Positions 33,491 to 42,673 of a stretch of DNA of 64,000 bases are shown here, one piece after another. The translations under genes were made by a program, and so were the position numbers. This stretch comes from an uncultured Clostridia bacterium. Lineage in GTDB: Bacteria > Bacillota > Clostridia > Peptostreptococcales > Anaerovoracaceae. Every line of letters begins with the position of its first letter. Position 1 is the stretch's first letter. The notes beneath the pieces are model-generated. The model saw nothing but the letters and a program-made list of their open reading frames with translations, was not told where the DNA came from and did no database searches. Location: assembly GCA_934281605.1 (NCBI GenBank), contig CAKQXD010000011.1:1-64000 (forward strand), written 5' to 3'.

Positions 33491-35758
33491 ATGAATATCA
33501 TTGAAATGCTCGCAAAGGAATTTGGACTGAAGCAGTCACAGGTCGAGCAGACGGTCAATTTGATCGACGAGGGAAACACCATCCCGTTCATCGCCAGATA
33601 CAGAAAGGAAGCCACCGGCGGCATGTCCGACGTGGTGCTCCGTGATCTGGATGAACGGCTGACGTACCTTCGAAATCTGGAAGAACGAAAGGAAGAGGTC
33701 ATTCGCCTCATCGAGGAGCAGGACAAGCTGACCGACGAGCTGGCGGAAGAGATCCGCAAGGCGGAAGTTCTGCAGCGGGTCGAAGACCTTTACAAACCAT
33801 ATAAAAAGAAGAAAGCAACCCGCGCCTCCAAGGCGAGAGAAAAGGGCCTGGCGCCTCTGGCAGATATTCTTTGGGCGCAGAAGGAAGAAAGTGGAAGTCC
33901 GCTGGACGCTGCAAAGGACTTTGTCGACGAGGAAAAAGGCGTGGAGTCGGCGGAGGCCGCTTTGCAGGGAGCATGCGACGTCATCGCAGAAAAGATCTCC
34001 GACGATCCGGAGCTGACGGCAGCCGTTCGTGAAAAGACGGAGAAGACGGGTCTTATCCGCACGGAAGCGGTGGACAGCGAGGAAAAGACCGTGTACGAAA
34101 TGTACTATGATCACAGCGAGGGCATCGACAAGATCCCGAACCATCGTGTGCTGGCCATCAACCGGGGCGAGAAGGAAAAGAAGCTGAAGGTCAAAGTGGT
34201 GACCGATGCGGAGAAAATGGAAAAGATCCTGGCGGACAGCGTGGTAACCAACGAAAGATCCATTTACAAAGACCTTCTGGATACCACGATCGCCGATGCT
34301 TATAAGCGTCTCATGGCGCCGTCTGCGGAGCGTGAAATGCGCAATATGCTGACGGAACGGGCTGAGAAAGAGGCGGTCAAGGTCTTTGCAAAGAACACGG
34401 AAAAGCTGCTGATGGTGCCTCCTGTCAAGGGTGCGCGGATTATCAGCATCGACCCGGGCTACCGGACGGGCTGCAAAGTAGCTGTCTTAAATGAAACGGG
34501 CAAGTTGCTGGCCTATACCACGGTGTTCCCTACGGAGCCGAAAAAAGATATCAAGGGAACGGAAGCTGTGCTGAAAAAGCTGGCGGACAAGTTCCGTATC
34601 AATACCATCGTCATCGGCAACGGGACGGCGTCCCGCGAGACGGAAGAAGTGGTGGCGGAGTTCATTCGCAAGAGCGGACTGGACATCCACTACACCATTG
34701 TCAATGAAGCGGGAGCATCGGTGTACTCCGCGTCGAAGCTGGCGACGGAGGAATACCCGGATCTGGACGTAACGGTGCGTGGAGCTATGTCGCTGGGCCG
34801 CCGTCTGCAGGATCCTCTGGCGGAGCTGGTGAAGATCCCGACCAAGAGCATTGGTGTGGGACAGTATCAGCACGACATCAATCAGGGACTTCTGGAAAGC
34901 GCGCTGGATCACGTGGTGGAGGACTGCGTAAACAGAGTGGGCGTCGATCTCAATACGGCGTCGCCGTCGCTGCTGTCCCACGTGGCAGGCATCAACATGG
35001 GCATCGCCCGCAACATCGTAGCCTACCGGGAAGAAAACGGCGTGTTCAAAGATCGAAAGGAATTGAAGAAAGTCGCCAAGCTGGGCGAGAAGACCTTCAA
35101 TCAGTGTGCCGGATTCATGCGGATCTCCGAGGGAAGGAACCCTCTGGACAGCACGTCGGTCCACCCGGAATCCTATAAGGCGGCGGAAGCTATGCTGGCC
35201 AAGCTGGGCATCGACAAGTCTCAGCTGGGACACGGCGGCGTTGCAGAGCTGGACGATAAGATCTGGGAGCACTACGGAGAAACGGCAAAGAAAGAACAGC
35301 CGAAGACCCGTGCCAAGGGTCTGGGAGCACTGGCGCAGCTGACGGCGCAGGACAAGAAGCCAAAGAGAAACATGAAGAAGGCCGTGGAGAAGATGGCGCA
35401 GGAGCTGGAAATCGGCGTGCCGACTCTGACGGATATTATAGAAGAAGTCAAGAAGCCGGGTCGCGACCCGCGTGAGGATGCGCCGGCGGTGATTTTTAGA
35501 AACGATGTGCGTTCGTTTGACGACCTGAAAGTGGATATGGAGCTGGAGGGAACCGTTCGAAACGTGGTGGATTTCGGAGCATTCGTGGATATCGGCGTGA
35601 AGAACGACGGACTGGTGCATATTTCGGAAATGAGCAGCAAATATATCAAGCATCCGATGGACGTAGTGTCGGTCGGTGACACGGTCAAAGTGCGGATCAT
35701 CAAGATCGATCCGGAAAAACAGAAAATCGGGCTTTCCATGCGTTTGAACAAGTCGTAG
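33491..35758 (+). CDS. tex: Tex family RNA-binding protein
   Basis: 755 residues. N-terminal Tex HTH region (FIARYRKEATGGMSD), YqgF-like RNase H fold (IISIDPGYRTGCKVAVLNETG), helix-hairpin-helix repeats (LLSHVAGINMGIARNIVAYR) and a C-terminal S1 domain (about 680-755; VRNVVDFGAFVDIGVKNDG). Tex binds nucleic acids and is linked to transcription and RNA decay. The domain order is complete. It begins 7 nt after the prfB stop, so it belongs to the same operon. Confidence 0.96.
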   Translation: MNIIEMLAKEFGLKQSQVEQTVNLIDEGNTIPFIARYRKEATGGMSDVVLRDLDERLTYLRNLEERKEEVIRLIEEQDKLTDELAEEIRKAEVLQRVEDLYKPYKKKKATRASKAREKGLAPLADILWAQKEESGSPLDAAKDFVDEEKGVESAEAALQGACDVIAEKISDDPELTAAVREKTEKTGLIRTEAVDSEEKTVYEMYYDHSEGIDKIPNHRVLAINRGEKEKKLKVKVVTDAEKMEKILADSVVTNERSIYKDLLDTTIADAYKRLMAPSAEREMRNMLTERAEKEAVKVFAKNTEKLLMVPPVKGARIISIDPGYRTGCKVAVLNETGKLLAYTTVFPTEPKKDIKGTEAVLKKLADKFRINTIVIGNGTASRETEEVVAEFIRKSGLDIHYTIVNEAGASVYSASKLATEEYPDLDVTVRGAMSLGRRLQDPLAELVKIPTKSIGVGQYQHDINQGLLESALDHVVEDCVNRVGVDLNTASPSLLSHVAGINMGIARNIVAYREENGVFKDRKELKKVAKLGEKTFNQCAGFMRISEGRNPLDSTSVHPESYKAAEAMLAKLGIDKSQLGHGGVAELDDKIWEHYGETAKKEQPKTRAKGLGALAQLTAQDKKPKRNMKKAVEKMAQELEIGVPTLTDIIEEVKKPGRDPREDAPAVIFRNDVRSFDDLKVDMELEGTVRNVVDFGAFVDIGVKNDGLVHISEMSSKYIKHPMDVVSVGDTVKVRIIKIDPEKQKIGLSMRLNKS

Positions 35759-35853
35759 GAGAAATGGCTGAAGTGCTTGCAGTTGCTGGATAAGGGCAGT
35801 CCGGGAGCACGGCGGAAAAAGGGGTTTGTATACAGTATTTATAAAATACATAC

Positions 35854-35882
35854 TTGTATTGGAATTGGAGATATGGTAAGAT
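35854..35882 (+). promoter_or_regulatory. Promoter of the decarboxylase beta-subunit gene
   Basis: TTGTAT (35854-35859), 17-bp spacer, TAAGAT (35877-35882), 58 bp before the ATG. Confidence 0.6.
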
Positions 35883-35940
35883 TTCTTCGGTGACGTTAAT
35901 AGACGTCATTATGTCGTTTAAGGAAAAGGAGAGACACAAT

Positions 35941-37098
35941 ATGGGAGCCATATTAGATTCGTTTGTGAACCTGTGGCATGATACAGGAATCGCGAACTTC
36001 AACTATCAAAACGGAATAATGATCATCGTATCGTTCATTTTCTTATACCTGGCAATCCGTAGAGGCTTTGAACCACTGCTTCTTGTACCGATCGCCTTTG
36101 GTATGCTGCTCTCGAACCTGCCGGTAACCGGTATCTTCATTGAGCATTTCGAACTGACAAGCTCTGACCAACTGTCAGAAGCCGGGGTACTGACCGTCTT
36201 CTATCTGATGAAGCCGATCCTGCCGTCCCTGATCTTCCTGGGAGTAGGTTCCATGACGGACTTCGGACCGCTGATCGCAAACCCGAAATCCCTGATCATG
36301 GGTGCTGCTGCACAGTTCGGTATCTTCTTCGCATTTTTCGCAGCTATCGCTCTGGGATTCAACGCTCAGGAAGCTGCATCCATCGGTATCATCGGTGGTG
36401 CTGACGGCCCGACAGCTATCTATCTGACCAGTAAGCTGGCAGATCATCTGTTAGGACCTATCGCAGTAGCTGCTTACTCGTATATGGCTCTGGTTCCTGT
36501 AATTCAGCCGCCTATCATGAAGGCTCTGACTACAGAACACGAAAGACAGATCAAGATGGAACAGCTGAGAGTAGTATCTCAGAGAGAAAAGATCCTGTTC
36601 CCGATCGCTGTAACTACAGTAGTAGTTCTGCTTCTGCCTTCCGCAGCTCCACTGGTTGGTATGCTGATGCTGGGCAACCTGTTCAAGGAATGCGGCAGAA
36701 CTGGCAGACTGGCTGACACAGCTGGCAACGCTCTGATGAACATTCTGGTAATCCTGCTGGGAACCTGCGTTGGAGCATCCGCAACAGGACAGACATTTAT
36801 CACTGCTTCCACACTGAAAATCGTAGTACTGGGTGTCTGCGCATTCGCAGTAGGTACTGCCGGTGGTGTTCTGATCGCTAAGCTGATGAACGTTCTGACT
36901 GGCGGTAAGATCAACCCGCTGATCGGTTCCGCAGGTGTATCTGCAGTACCGATGGCAGCTCGTGTATCCCAGATCGAAGGACAGAAAGCTAATCCGTCCA
37001 ACTTCCTGCTGATGCATGCTATGGGACCTAACGTAGCAGGTGTAATCGGTTCGGCAGTTGCAGCATCGGTAATGCTGTCCATGTTCGGTGGATATTAA
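35941..37098 (+). CDS. Na+-pumping decarboxylase beta subunit (OadB/GcdB/MmdB type)
   Basis: 385 residues from the ATG preceded by AAGGAGAG; longer frames start inside the promoter. About nine to eleven membrane helices. Family blocks are clear: RRGFEPLLLVPIAFGMLLSN, GADGPTAIYLTSKL with the membrane Asp needed for Na+ coupling (about residue 154), and MHAMGPNVAGVIGSAVAA at the end. The subunit couples decarboxylation of a biotin-bound carboxyl group to Na+ export. No alpha, gamma or biotin-carrier gene lies nearby, so it must work with distant partners. Strong codon bias indicates high expression. A terminator follows. Confidence 0.93.
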   Translation: MGAILDSFVNLWHDTGIANFNYQNGIMIIVSFIFLYLAIRRGFEPLLLVPIAFGMLLSNLPVTGIFIEHFELTSSDQLSEAGVLTVFYLMKPILPSLIFLGVGSMTDFGPLIANPKSLIMGAAAQFGIFFAFFAAIALGFNAQEAASIGIIGGADGPTAIYLTSKLADHLLGPIAVAAYSYMALVPVIQPPIMKALTTEHERQIKMEQLRVVSQREKILFPIAVTTVVVLLLPSAAPLVGMLMLGNLFKECGRTGRLADTAGNALMNILVILLGTCVGASATGQTFITASTLKIVVLGVCAFAVGTAGGVLIAKLMNVLTGGKINPLIGSAGVSAVPMAARVSQIEGQKANPSNFLLMHAMGPNVAGVIGSAVAASVMLSMFGGY

Positions 37099-37155
37099 AC
37101 CCAGACAGGAATCACGTATAAATTGAAATCTCTAAAATCATTTTTATACACCACG

Positions 37156-37188
37156 AAAATCGAGTGTTCTTCGGAGCACTCGATTTTT
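37156..37188 (+). terminator. Terminator after the beta-subunit gene
   Basis: AAAATCGAGTG and CACTCGATTTTT form an 11-bp stem around TTCTTCGGAG, followed by T. Confidence 0.9.
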
Positions 37189-37210
37189 CCATATAGAACA
37201 GGAGCGTTAT

Positions 37211-37855
37211 ATGAAAAAATTTGATACAGTATTGTTTGATTTTGATGGAACGGTCATGAACACCAACGAGGTGATCCTTCGCTCATGGCAGCATACGTTT
37301 CAGACGATTGAAAATCGCGAGGAGGACGAGGCGAAGATCATAGCGACCTTCGGGGAGCCGCTGGACGTGACCATGGGAAAGTTCTTCCCGGATATGCCTC
37401 GCGATGAGGCAGTAGAAATCTACCGCAGTTATCATCGGGATAACTTCGGGGATCTGATCACCGTGTTCCCGGGCATGAAAGAACTGCTGGCTGAAGTGAA
37501 AATACGCGGCTATAAGACTGGACTGGTCACTTCCCGCCTGCTCCATACTACCCAGCAGGGCCTGGAAAAGTATGAACTGAAGGATTACTTCGATGTGGTG
37601 GTCACGGCGGAAGACACGGAAAAACACAAACCGGATCCGGAACCGGTCAATATCGCTTTGGAAAAACTTCATTCCCTGCCGGGGAATTCCATTATGCTTG
37701 GAGACACCATGTTCGATATCCTCTGTGCAAAAAACGCCGGCGTTACTTCCGTTCTGGTAGGGTGGTCATTGGCGCTTCAGGCAGGGGACGGATTCGGGGA
37801 GGATGCTCCGGATCATGTGATCAAGACGGCAGCGGAGCTGCTGGAACTGCTGTAG
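37211..37855 (+). CDS. HAD-family phosphatase (PpaX/phosphoglycolate phosphatase-like)
   Basis: 214 residues. HAD motif I DFDGTVMNTNE (nucleophile Asp), motif II TSR in GLVTSRLL, motif III Lys in EKHKPDPEPVN, motif IV GDTMFD. The C1 cap is helical, as in PpaX and Gph proteins. PpaX hydrolyses pyrophosphate from HPr kinase action; other HAD-IA enzymes act on sugar phosphates, and sequence alone does not decide. AGGAGCG precedes the ATG. A structured repeat starts 2 nt after the stop. Confidence 0.9.
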   Translation: MKKFDTVLFDFDGTVMNTNEVILRSWQHTFQTIENREEDEAKIIATFGEPLDVTMGKFFPDMPRDEAVEIYRSYHRDNFGDLITVFPGMKELLAEVKIRGYKTGLVTSRLLHTTQQGLEKYELKDYFDVVVTAEDTEKHKPDPEPVNIALEKLHSLPGNSIMLGDTMFDILCAKNAGVTSVLVGWSLALQAGDGFGEDAPDHVIKTAAELLELL

Positions 37856-37856
37856 A

Positions 37857-37987
37857 CAATCTGCATACAAATGACAGGGGCGGGGAGGCCTTTCTTCACT
37901 AGGTCCTCGGCGCCCTTTTTATTTCCTGTGCGGGCACCTGCGGAATCGTTCAGAAAGCCCTCCCGCCCCATCTAGCGATGCAGATTG
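37857..37987. repeat. Structured repeat element, copy A
   Basis: Bounded by a perfect inverted repeat CAATCTGCAT (37857-37866) and ATGCAGATTG (37978-37987). Inside, GGGGCGGGGAGG plus CTTTCT pairs with AGAAAG plus CCCTCCCGCCCC (about 17 bp). Next come the conserved block TCACTAGGTCCTCG, an inner hairpin (GGCGCCC/GGGCACC with one mismatch), and the conserved block TGCGGAATCGTTC. Both conserved blocks recur in copies B (44.1 kb) and C (45.2 kb, opposite orientation) while the stems differ in sequence. It may also serve as terminator for the phosphatase gene. Confidence 0.75.
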
Positions 37988-38096
37988 GTGTTATCGTATA
38001 CGTGAGGAAAAGCTTGGTTTTTAAACTTTACTTTACTCAAAAATCGTGATATTCTAAACAAAAGTTTACTCATTAAAAACCTTTGCATATGGGAAA

Positions 38097-39479
38097 ATGG
38101 ATATGAAATTAGAAACGATTTTAAAAAGCCTTGTTGGAGCGATCATCATTGATACGGAAGGTCGAATTGTATATATGGGAGAGGATCTTCTGGATGAAAT
38201 TGGAGTTACGGCGGAGGATGCCCAGGGACGTCTTTTAAAGGATATTCTTCCTACTAGTACTATGCAGGATGTGCTGAAGACAGGGGATAAAAAAGTAGGA
38301 GAAATGTATTTTGTTGAAGGATATACTGCTGTCTCCAACAGCTATCCTCTTTATGAAAATGGAGAACTGATCGGCGCGATCGAGGTCGATGTTTTTTCCA
38401 ATGCGGAAGAGGTGGAATCCTTTATGCATGAGGTGGCGGTGCTGCCTGAAATCGATAAAACCGCCTTATCACGCTTTGCAAAAAACAGAAGCAAGTATGC
38501 CCGCTATTCTATGGATGATATCAAGGGGTCAGGCAACAGTAACACGAAACTGAAGGAAGAAATCGCCTATGCCAGCAAGAGCAACTCCACCTTGCTGATT
38601 ACGGGAGAAACTGGGTGCGGTAAAGAATTGGTAGCCCACGCAGTACACAAAGCTGGACAGCGCAGCCTTTTTAATTTCGTGCGATTAAACTGCGCGGCGA
38701 TACCATCGGAATTATTTGAATCCGAGATGTTTGGTTACGAAAAAGGCAGCTTTACAGGAGCTTCGAAAGAAGGAAAGCTGGGAAAAGTCGAGGTTGCCAA
38801 TAATGGCACTCTGTTTTTAGATGAGATCGATAGCATGCCGCTTTTTATGCAGGCAAAGCTGCTGCGGTTTCTCCAGGAAAGAGAAATTACCCGAGTAGGA
38901 GGGACAGAAATCATTCCAGTCAACACCCGTGTGATCGCGGCGACGAACCATGATTTAAAAAAGCTTATCGCAGAGAATAAACTGCGAAAAGATCTCTATT
39001 ACCGTCTAAACGTACTGGAAATCAAAGTGCCGCCTTTGCGGGAAAGAAAAGAAGATATCCCCGAAATCGTACAGGGAATCGTGGATAAACTGAACGTGGA
39101 GCTGGATCGTTCCGCGTATAAAATTACATCCATTGATGAGAGTATTTACCCGGTCCTGATGATGCACGACTGGCCGGGAAATATCAGGGAATTAAGCAAT
39201 ATCGTAGAGCGCGCCATGAGCCGGAGTTTCTCTCATGAATTGAAGCTGGAACATTTTGAAGATTTTATTTTGGATGTGGGATCAGAGGAGCATAAGGCTG
39301 AGATGACTATCGATATCAGCCGACATACAATACAGTCCGTCAAACAGGAAGCGGAGAAAGCGCTGATCCGCTATCATTTATATAAGGCACAGGGAAATGT
39401 GGCGAAAGTTGCGGGACAAATCGGCATTTCCGTGCAGATGCTGTATCGGAAATTAAAACAGTACGATATTAAACTTTAG
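38097..39479 (+). CDS. Sigma-54-dependent transcriptional activator (PAS-AAA+-Fis)
   Basis: 460 residues. An N-terminal PAS-like sensor (1-100; AIIIDTEGRIVYMGEDLLDEI) leads to the AAA+ domain with Walker A GETGCGKE (about 167-174), the sigma-54 contact loop GSFTGA (about 217, a GAFTGA variant), Walker B TLFLDEID and RRF-like NVLEIKVPPLRER. The C-terminus is a Fis-type HTH (NVAKVAGQIGISVQMLYRKL). It drives open complex formation at -24/-12 promoters; one lies 56 bp downstream of this gene. A palindrome similar to its likely binding site also lies upstream (TAAAC-AAAA-GTTTA, 38055-38068), suggesting autoregulation. The second in-frame ATG two codons on is equally possible. Confidence 0.92.
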   Translation: MDMKLETILKSLVGAIIIDTEGRIVYMGEDLLDEIGVTAEDAQGRLLKDILPTSTMQDVLKTGDKKVGEMYFVEGYTAVSNSYPLYENGELIGAIEVDVFSNAEEVESFMHEVAVLPEIDKTALSRFAKNRSKYARYSMDDIKGSGNSNTKLKEEIAYASKSNSTLLITGETGCGKELVAHAVHKAGQRSLFNFVRLNCAAIPSELFESEMFGYEKGSFTGASKEGKLGKVEVANNGTLFLDEIDSMPLFMQAKLLRFLQEREITRVGGTEIIPVNTRVIAATNHDLKKLIAENKLRKDLYYRLNVLEIKVPPLRERKEDIPEIVQGIVDKLNVELDRSAYKITSIDESIYPVLMMHDWPGNIRELSNIVERAMSRSFSHELKLEHFEDFILDVGSEEHKAEMTIDISRHTIQSVKQEAEKALIRYHLYKAQGNVAKVAGQIGISVQMLYRKLKQYDIKL

Positions 39480-39484
39480 TTTAA
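39469..39484. promoter_or_regulatory. Palindrome, probable activator-binding site
   Basis: TTAAACT-TT-AGTTTAA is a perfect 16-bp palindrome over the stop codon of the activator gene, about 53 bp before the -24 element. Partial matches (TTAAACTTTACTTTA at 38021, TAAACAAAAGTTTA at 38055) precede the activator gene itself. Confidence 0.6.
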
Positions 39485-39534
39485 AAATGATGGCAAATTG
39501 AACAAGAAACCCTTGAATTTTCAGGATTTTATAC

Positions 39535-39551
39535 TTGGCATAGAAATTGCG
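39535..39551 (+). promoter_or_regulatory. Sigma-54 (-24/-12) promoter
   Basis: TTGGCATAGAAATTGCG contains the invariant GG (39537-39538) and GC (39549-39550) separated by 10 bp, matching the TGGCA-N-TTGC consensus of RpoN promoters. It lies 44 bp before the first transporter gene and directly after the gene of a sigma-54 activator. Confidence 0.85.
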
Positions 39552-39594
39552 ATTTATAGGGACAAGTAAAATTTTGAAATTCAGGAGGTTAAAA

Positions 39595-41028
39595 ATGAGT
39601 GACAAAACGAAGAAAACAGGAATGCTGAGCTTTCGGACAAAGCTGGGGTATTCCATTGGTCAGTTGACCGATTCATCCGGTTTTAGTGTATGGTTGTATT
39701 TCTTTTTGTATTTTCTGACTGACTGCGCTGGAGTTTCCCCAGCTGCAGGCGGAACTATTATTTTTATCGCAGGCGTGTGGGATGCTGTGACTGACCCGGT
39801 CATGGGGTATATCTCCGATAATACGCATTCTAAGTACGGCAGAAGACGCCCGTACATGATTGCAGGGTGCATTCCATATGCGTTATGCTGCTTCCTGCTC
39901 TTTACAAACGTTGATATGGGAGGCAATGCGAAGGTTGCGTATTACCTGGTGATCGCAATGCTGTTCTGGACTGCATATAAAACATATGTAATTCCTTACT
40001 TTGCACTGGGAGCAGAAATCACATCTGATTTCGATGAGAGAACTTCCATCCGTTCCTGGGCGGGAATTTTTCTCTATGTTGCAGTACTGCTGGCGTCGGC
40101 AACTCCTATGCTGATCGTAGAAAAGGTAGAGAGCATTACCGGAAGCCTGAATACGGGCTGGAGCGCCGTAGGCGTTGTCTTTGCATTTATCGTGTTTACT
40201 GCAGCGTTTATTTGCTGGACATCTACAAGGGGCAAAGAGCCTTCTACAGAAGCTCGCATGGAGCAGTCTGAGCGTAATTTTTTTAAAAACTTCCTTCAGG
40301 TATTTCAGTTAAAGCCGGTAGGTTTCCTGGCTATTTCTGTATTGTGCTGGGGACTTATCACCAATCTTCTGGGATCCAGTCTGGTATATTTGATGGAAAA
40401 TAATCTGGGATTTTCCGCGACGAAAGAGTCGGGATTCTTTATCTATATGTCGGCAGTTACGATCCTGCTGATCCCGTTGATCAATTTTCTGGCGAAAAAA
40501 TTTGACAAAAAGAATATCTATGTCCTGGCGATGGGGCTCAGTGCTGTGATCTTTATCAGCTTCGGCTTTATGGGATTGACGGGGCTTGCTGTTTTAATGG
40601 TCTTCATCACGTTTATTCAGTTCGGCGATGGAACGTTCTGGACTTTGTATTATTCCATGATGTATGACATCAGCGAACTGGACGAATATGTCTTTGGAAA
40701 AAGACGGGAAGGAACGATTTCTGCAATCCTCTCCTTTACACAGAAAATTGGCGCAGCACTTTCCGGGCTGCTGCTGGGAGCACTTCTGTCGGCTGGAGGA
40801 TACGATGCATCTCTGGATGTGCAGGTTGAATCGGCACAGCACATGATCCTGTATACTTCAACATTTGTACCGGGCGCATTTGCAGTGATTGGAGCGTTGA
40901 CGGGATTACTGTATCCGATTACAAAGACGAGATTCCAGGCTCTTAACAAAGCGATTGCAGATCGCAAGAACGGAAAAGAATGTGACATCAGCGGTTTTGA
41001 GAAAATGCTTTGGAGGAGTCAGAAATGA
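39595..41028 (+). CDS. GPH-family sugar:cation symporter (MFS), paralog 1
   Basis: 477 residues from the ATG with AGGAGG 7 nt upstream. Twelve membrane helices. The MelB/GPH signatures are clear: LGYSIGQLTDSSGF at the N-terminus, GVWDAVTDPVMGYISDNTHS then KYGRRRPYM in the first loop, and ISELDEYVFGKRREGTISA in the second half. The family imports glycosides, pentosides or hexuronides with Na+ or H+; the substrate here may instead be the compound cleaved by the adjacent amidohydrolase. First gene of the sigma-54 operon; its stop overlaps the next start (ATGA). Confidence 0.9.
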   Translation: MSDKTKKTGMLSFRTKLGYSIGQLTDSSGFSVWLYFFLYFLTDCAGVSPAAGGTIIFIAGVWDAVTDPVMGYISDNTHSKYGRRRPYMIAGCIPYALCCFLLFTNVDMGGNAKVAYYLVIAMLFWTAYKTYVIPYFALGAEITSDFDERTSIRSWAGIFLYVAVLLASATPMLIVEKVESITGSLNTGWSAVGVVFAFIVFTAAFICWTSTRGKEPSTEARMEQSERNFFKNFLQVFQLKPVGFLAISVLCWGLITNLLGSSLVYLMENNLGFSATKESGFFIYMSAVTILLIPLINFLAKKFDKKNIYVLAMGLSAVIFISFGFMGLTGLAVLMVFITFIQFGDGTFWTLYYSMMYDISELDEYVFGKRREGTISAILSFTQKIGAALSGLLLGALLSAGGYDASLDVQVESAQHMILYTSTFVPGAFAVIGALTGLLYPITKTRFQALNKAIADRKNGKECDISGFEKMLWRSQK

Positions 41029-42650
41029 AAATGACAGCGGATATTATTTTAAAGGGAAACCATATTTTCAGAGGCAAGCATAGTGCGACAGCACCAGGCT
41101 TTGTAGCAATAAAGGGGAATAAGATCCTGGCAGTGGAATCTGACCTTGCTCTTTTGGAAGACTATACGGTGCCGGAAACAAAAGTGATTGATTGTGCAGA
41201 CGGCCTTATTATGCCGGGTTTCCACGATTGCCACGTGCACATTATCGAGGGCGGAATTTATAACACAGGCGTGGATCTGACCGGGTGTGCTTCAGAGGAA
41301 GAGGCTGCAAAGCGCGTTGCGGAGTATGCGGATAAGCATCCAGAAAAAGACTGGATCCTGGGCTGCGGGTGGTATCAGATTTACTGGGACAGCAAGCAGC
41401 TCCCGACAAAGGCAAGCCTCGACCGATATGTTCCTGACAGACCTGTATTTTTAGAAAATGAGGACGGTCACGGAGCATGGGTAAATACCTGCGCTTTAAA
41501 GATGTGCGGTATAACAAAGGATACTCCGGATCCAGAATCGGGCAAAATTTTCAGAGATGAAAATGGAGAGGCAACGGGATATCTGGACGAGCTTGCAATG
41601 CTGCTATGCGGCACGTCGGCCTTTGATCTGAACGAAATATATGAAAAGCAGCTGCTGGATGATTTCACATCGAAGGCGGTGAAATTCGGTGTGACATCTG
41701 CCAACGATATGCGGCCGTTTTTTGAAATTGATTTAGGTGATTTGAGTCGTTATGAAGAAGCCGAAGCATCGGGGAGGCTGCCGATGAGAATCAATTTTGC
41801 CTCTAATTTATTCGGGAATGTTGATGATGCAAAGAGTTTGCGGGAACGTTATCAAGGCGGCAAACTGCATTACATCGGCATGAAGCAGTTTATTGACGGC
41901 GTGGCGATTTCATACACATCCTTTATGAAAGATGGATATGCGGATAAAAAAGAATCAAAAGGCAGTCCGCTTGTAGCGCGGGATAAGCTGTTTCAAGCTG
42001 TAAAAGCGGCTCACATGGAGAAGATCCCGGTTCACCTGCATGTGACAGGGGATCAGGCAATCGCGATGTCGTTAGATGCGATCGAAGATGCTATTAAAAA
42101 ATACGGAGATTTTCAGGTCCCGCATTCTCTGGAACATCTGGATCTGATCGATCCTTTGGATATCCCGAGACTTCATAAACTGCATGTCATAGCTTCCATG
42201 CAGCCGGAGCACATGATGCCGACGGAGTCCTTTGCAGAAAACCCGTATCCAGATCGCTTTGGAGAAACACGCTCGCGATATGCCTGGGCTATCGGCTCTA
42301 TTATGAGATCTGGAGCAGAAGTCGCCTTCGGAACTGATTATCCGGTGGCAGAAATCGATCCTTTGCAGGGCGTAGCAAGGGCGGTAGGCCGCTTATCCGA
42401 TGATCATAATCCGGCAGGAGGGTGGAATCCAGAGGAAAAAATCTCCGTAGAAGAAGCTCTGGATGCGTATACACGCGGCAGTGCAGCGATGGCAGGCCGT
42501 GAACTCGAGCTGGGCACATTAGAAGCGGGGAAGCTGGCGGATATTGCTGTTGTAGATACGAATCTGCCGGAATGCGGCGTAGACGAGATTCGGGCGGCAA
42601 AGGTTGTTCTGACCATTTGCGATGGAGAAATCGTTTACGAGGCGCAGTAG
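41025..42650 (+). CDS. Amidohydrolase family 3 (YtcJ-like) metal-dependent hydrolase
   Basis: 541 residues from the ATG overlapping the transporter stop; GGAGGAG lies 9 nt upstream. Metal ligands of the amidohydrolase TIM barrel are visible: HxH in PGFHDCHVHI, later His residues in VHLHVTGDQA and SLEHLDLIDP, and the Asp of AFGTDYPVAEIDPLQG. The N- and C-terminal beta segments (ADIILKGNHIF, LEAGKLADIAVVD) form the usual small domain. The YtcJ branch hydrolyses N-acyl, imide or ester bonds in varied small molecules; the substrate is unknown. Its placement between two like symporters suggests a catabolic route for an imported compound. Confidence 0.9.
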   Translation: MKMTADIILKGNHIFRGKHSATAPGFVAIKGNKILAVESDLALLEDYTVPETKVIDCADGLIMPGFHDCHVHIIEGGIYNTGVDLTGCASEEEAAKRVAEYADKHPEKDWILGCGWYQIYWDSKQLPTKASLDRYVPDRPVFLENEDGHGAWVNTCALKMCGITKDTPDPESGKIFRDENGEATGYLDELAMLLCGTSAFDLNEIYEKQLLDDFTSKAVKFGVTSANDMRPFFEIDLGDLSRYEEAEASGRLPMRINFASNLFGNVDDAKSLRERYQGGKLHYIGMKQFIDGVAISYTSFMKDGYADKKESKGSPLVARDKLFQAVKAAHMEKIPVHLHVTGDQAIAMSLDAIEDAIKKYGDFQVPHSLEHLDLIDPLDIPRLHKLHVIASMQPEHMMPTESFAENPYPDRFGETRSRYAWAIGSIMRSGAEVAFGTDYPVAEIDPLQGVARAVGRLSDDHNPAGGWNPEEKISVEEALDAYTRGSAAMAGRELELGTLEAGKLADIAVVDTNLPECGVDEIRAAKVVLTICDGEIVYEAQ

Positions 42651-42673
42651 CTAAGTAGAAAAGAGGCGTTGAT

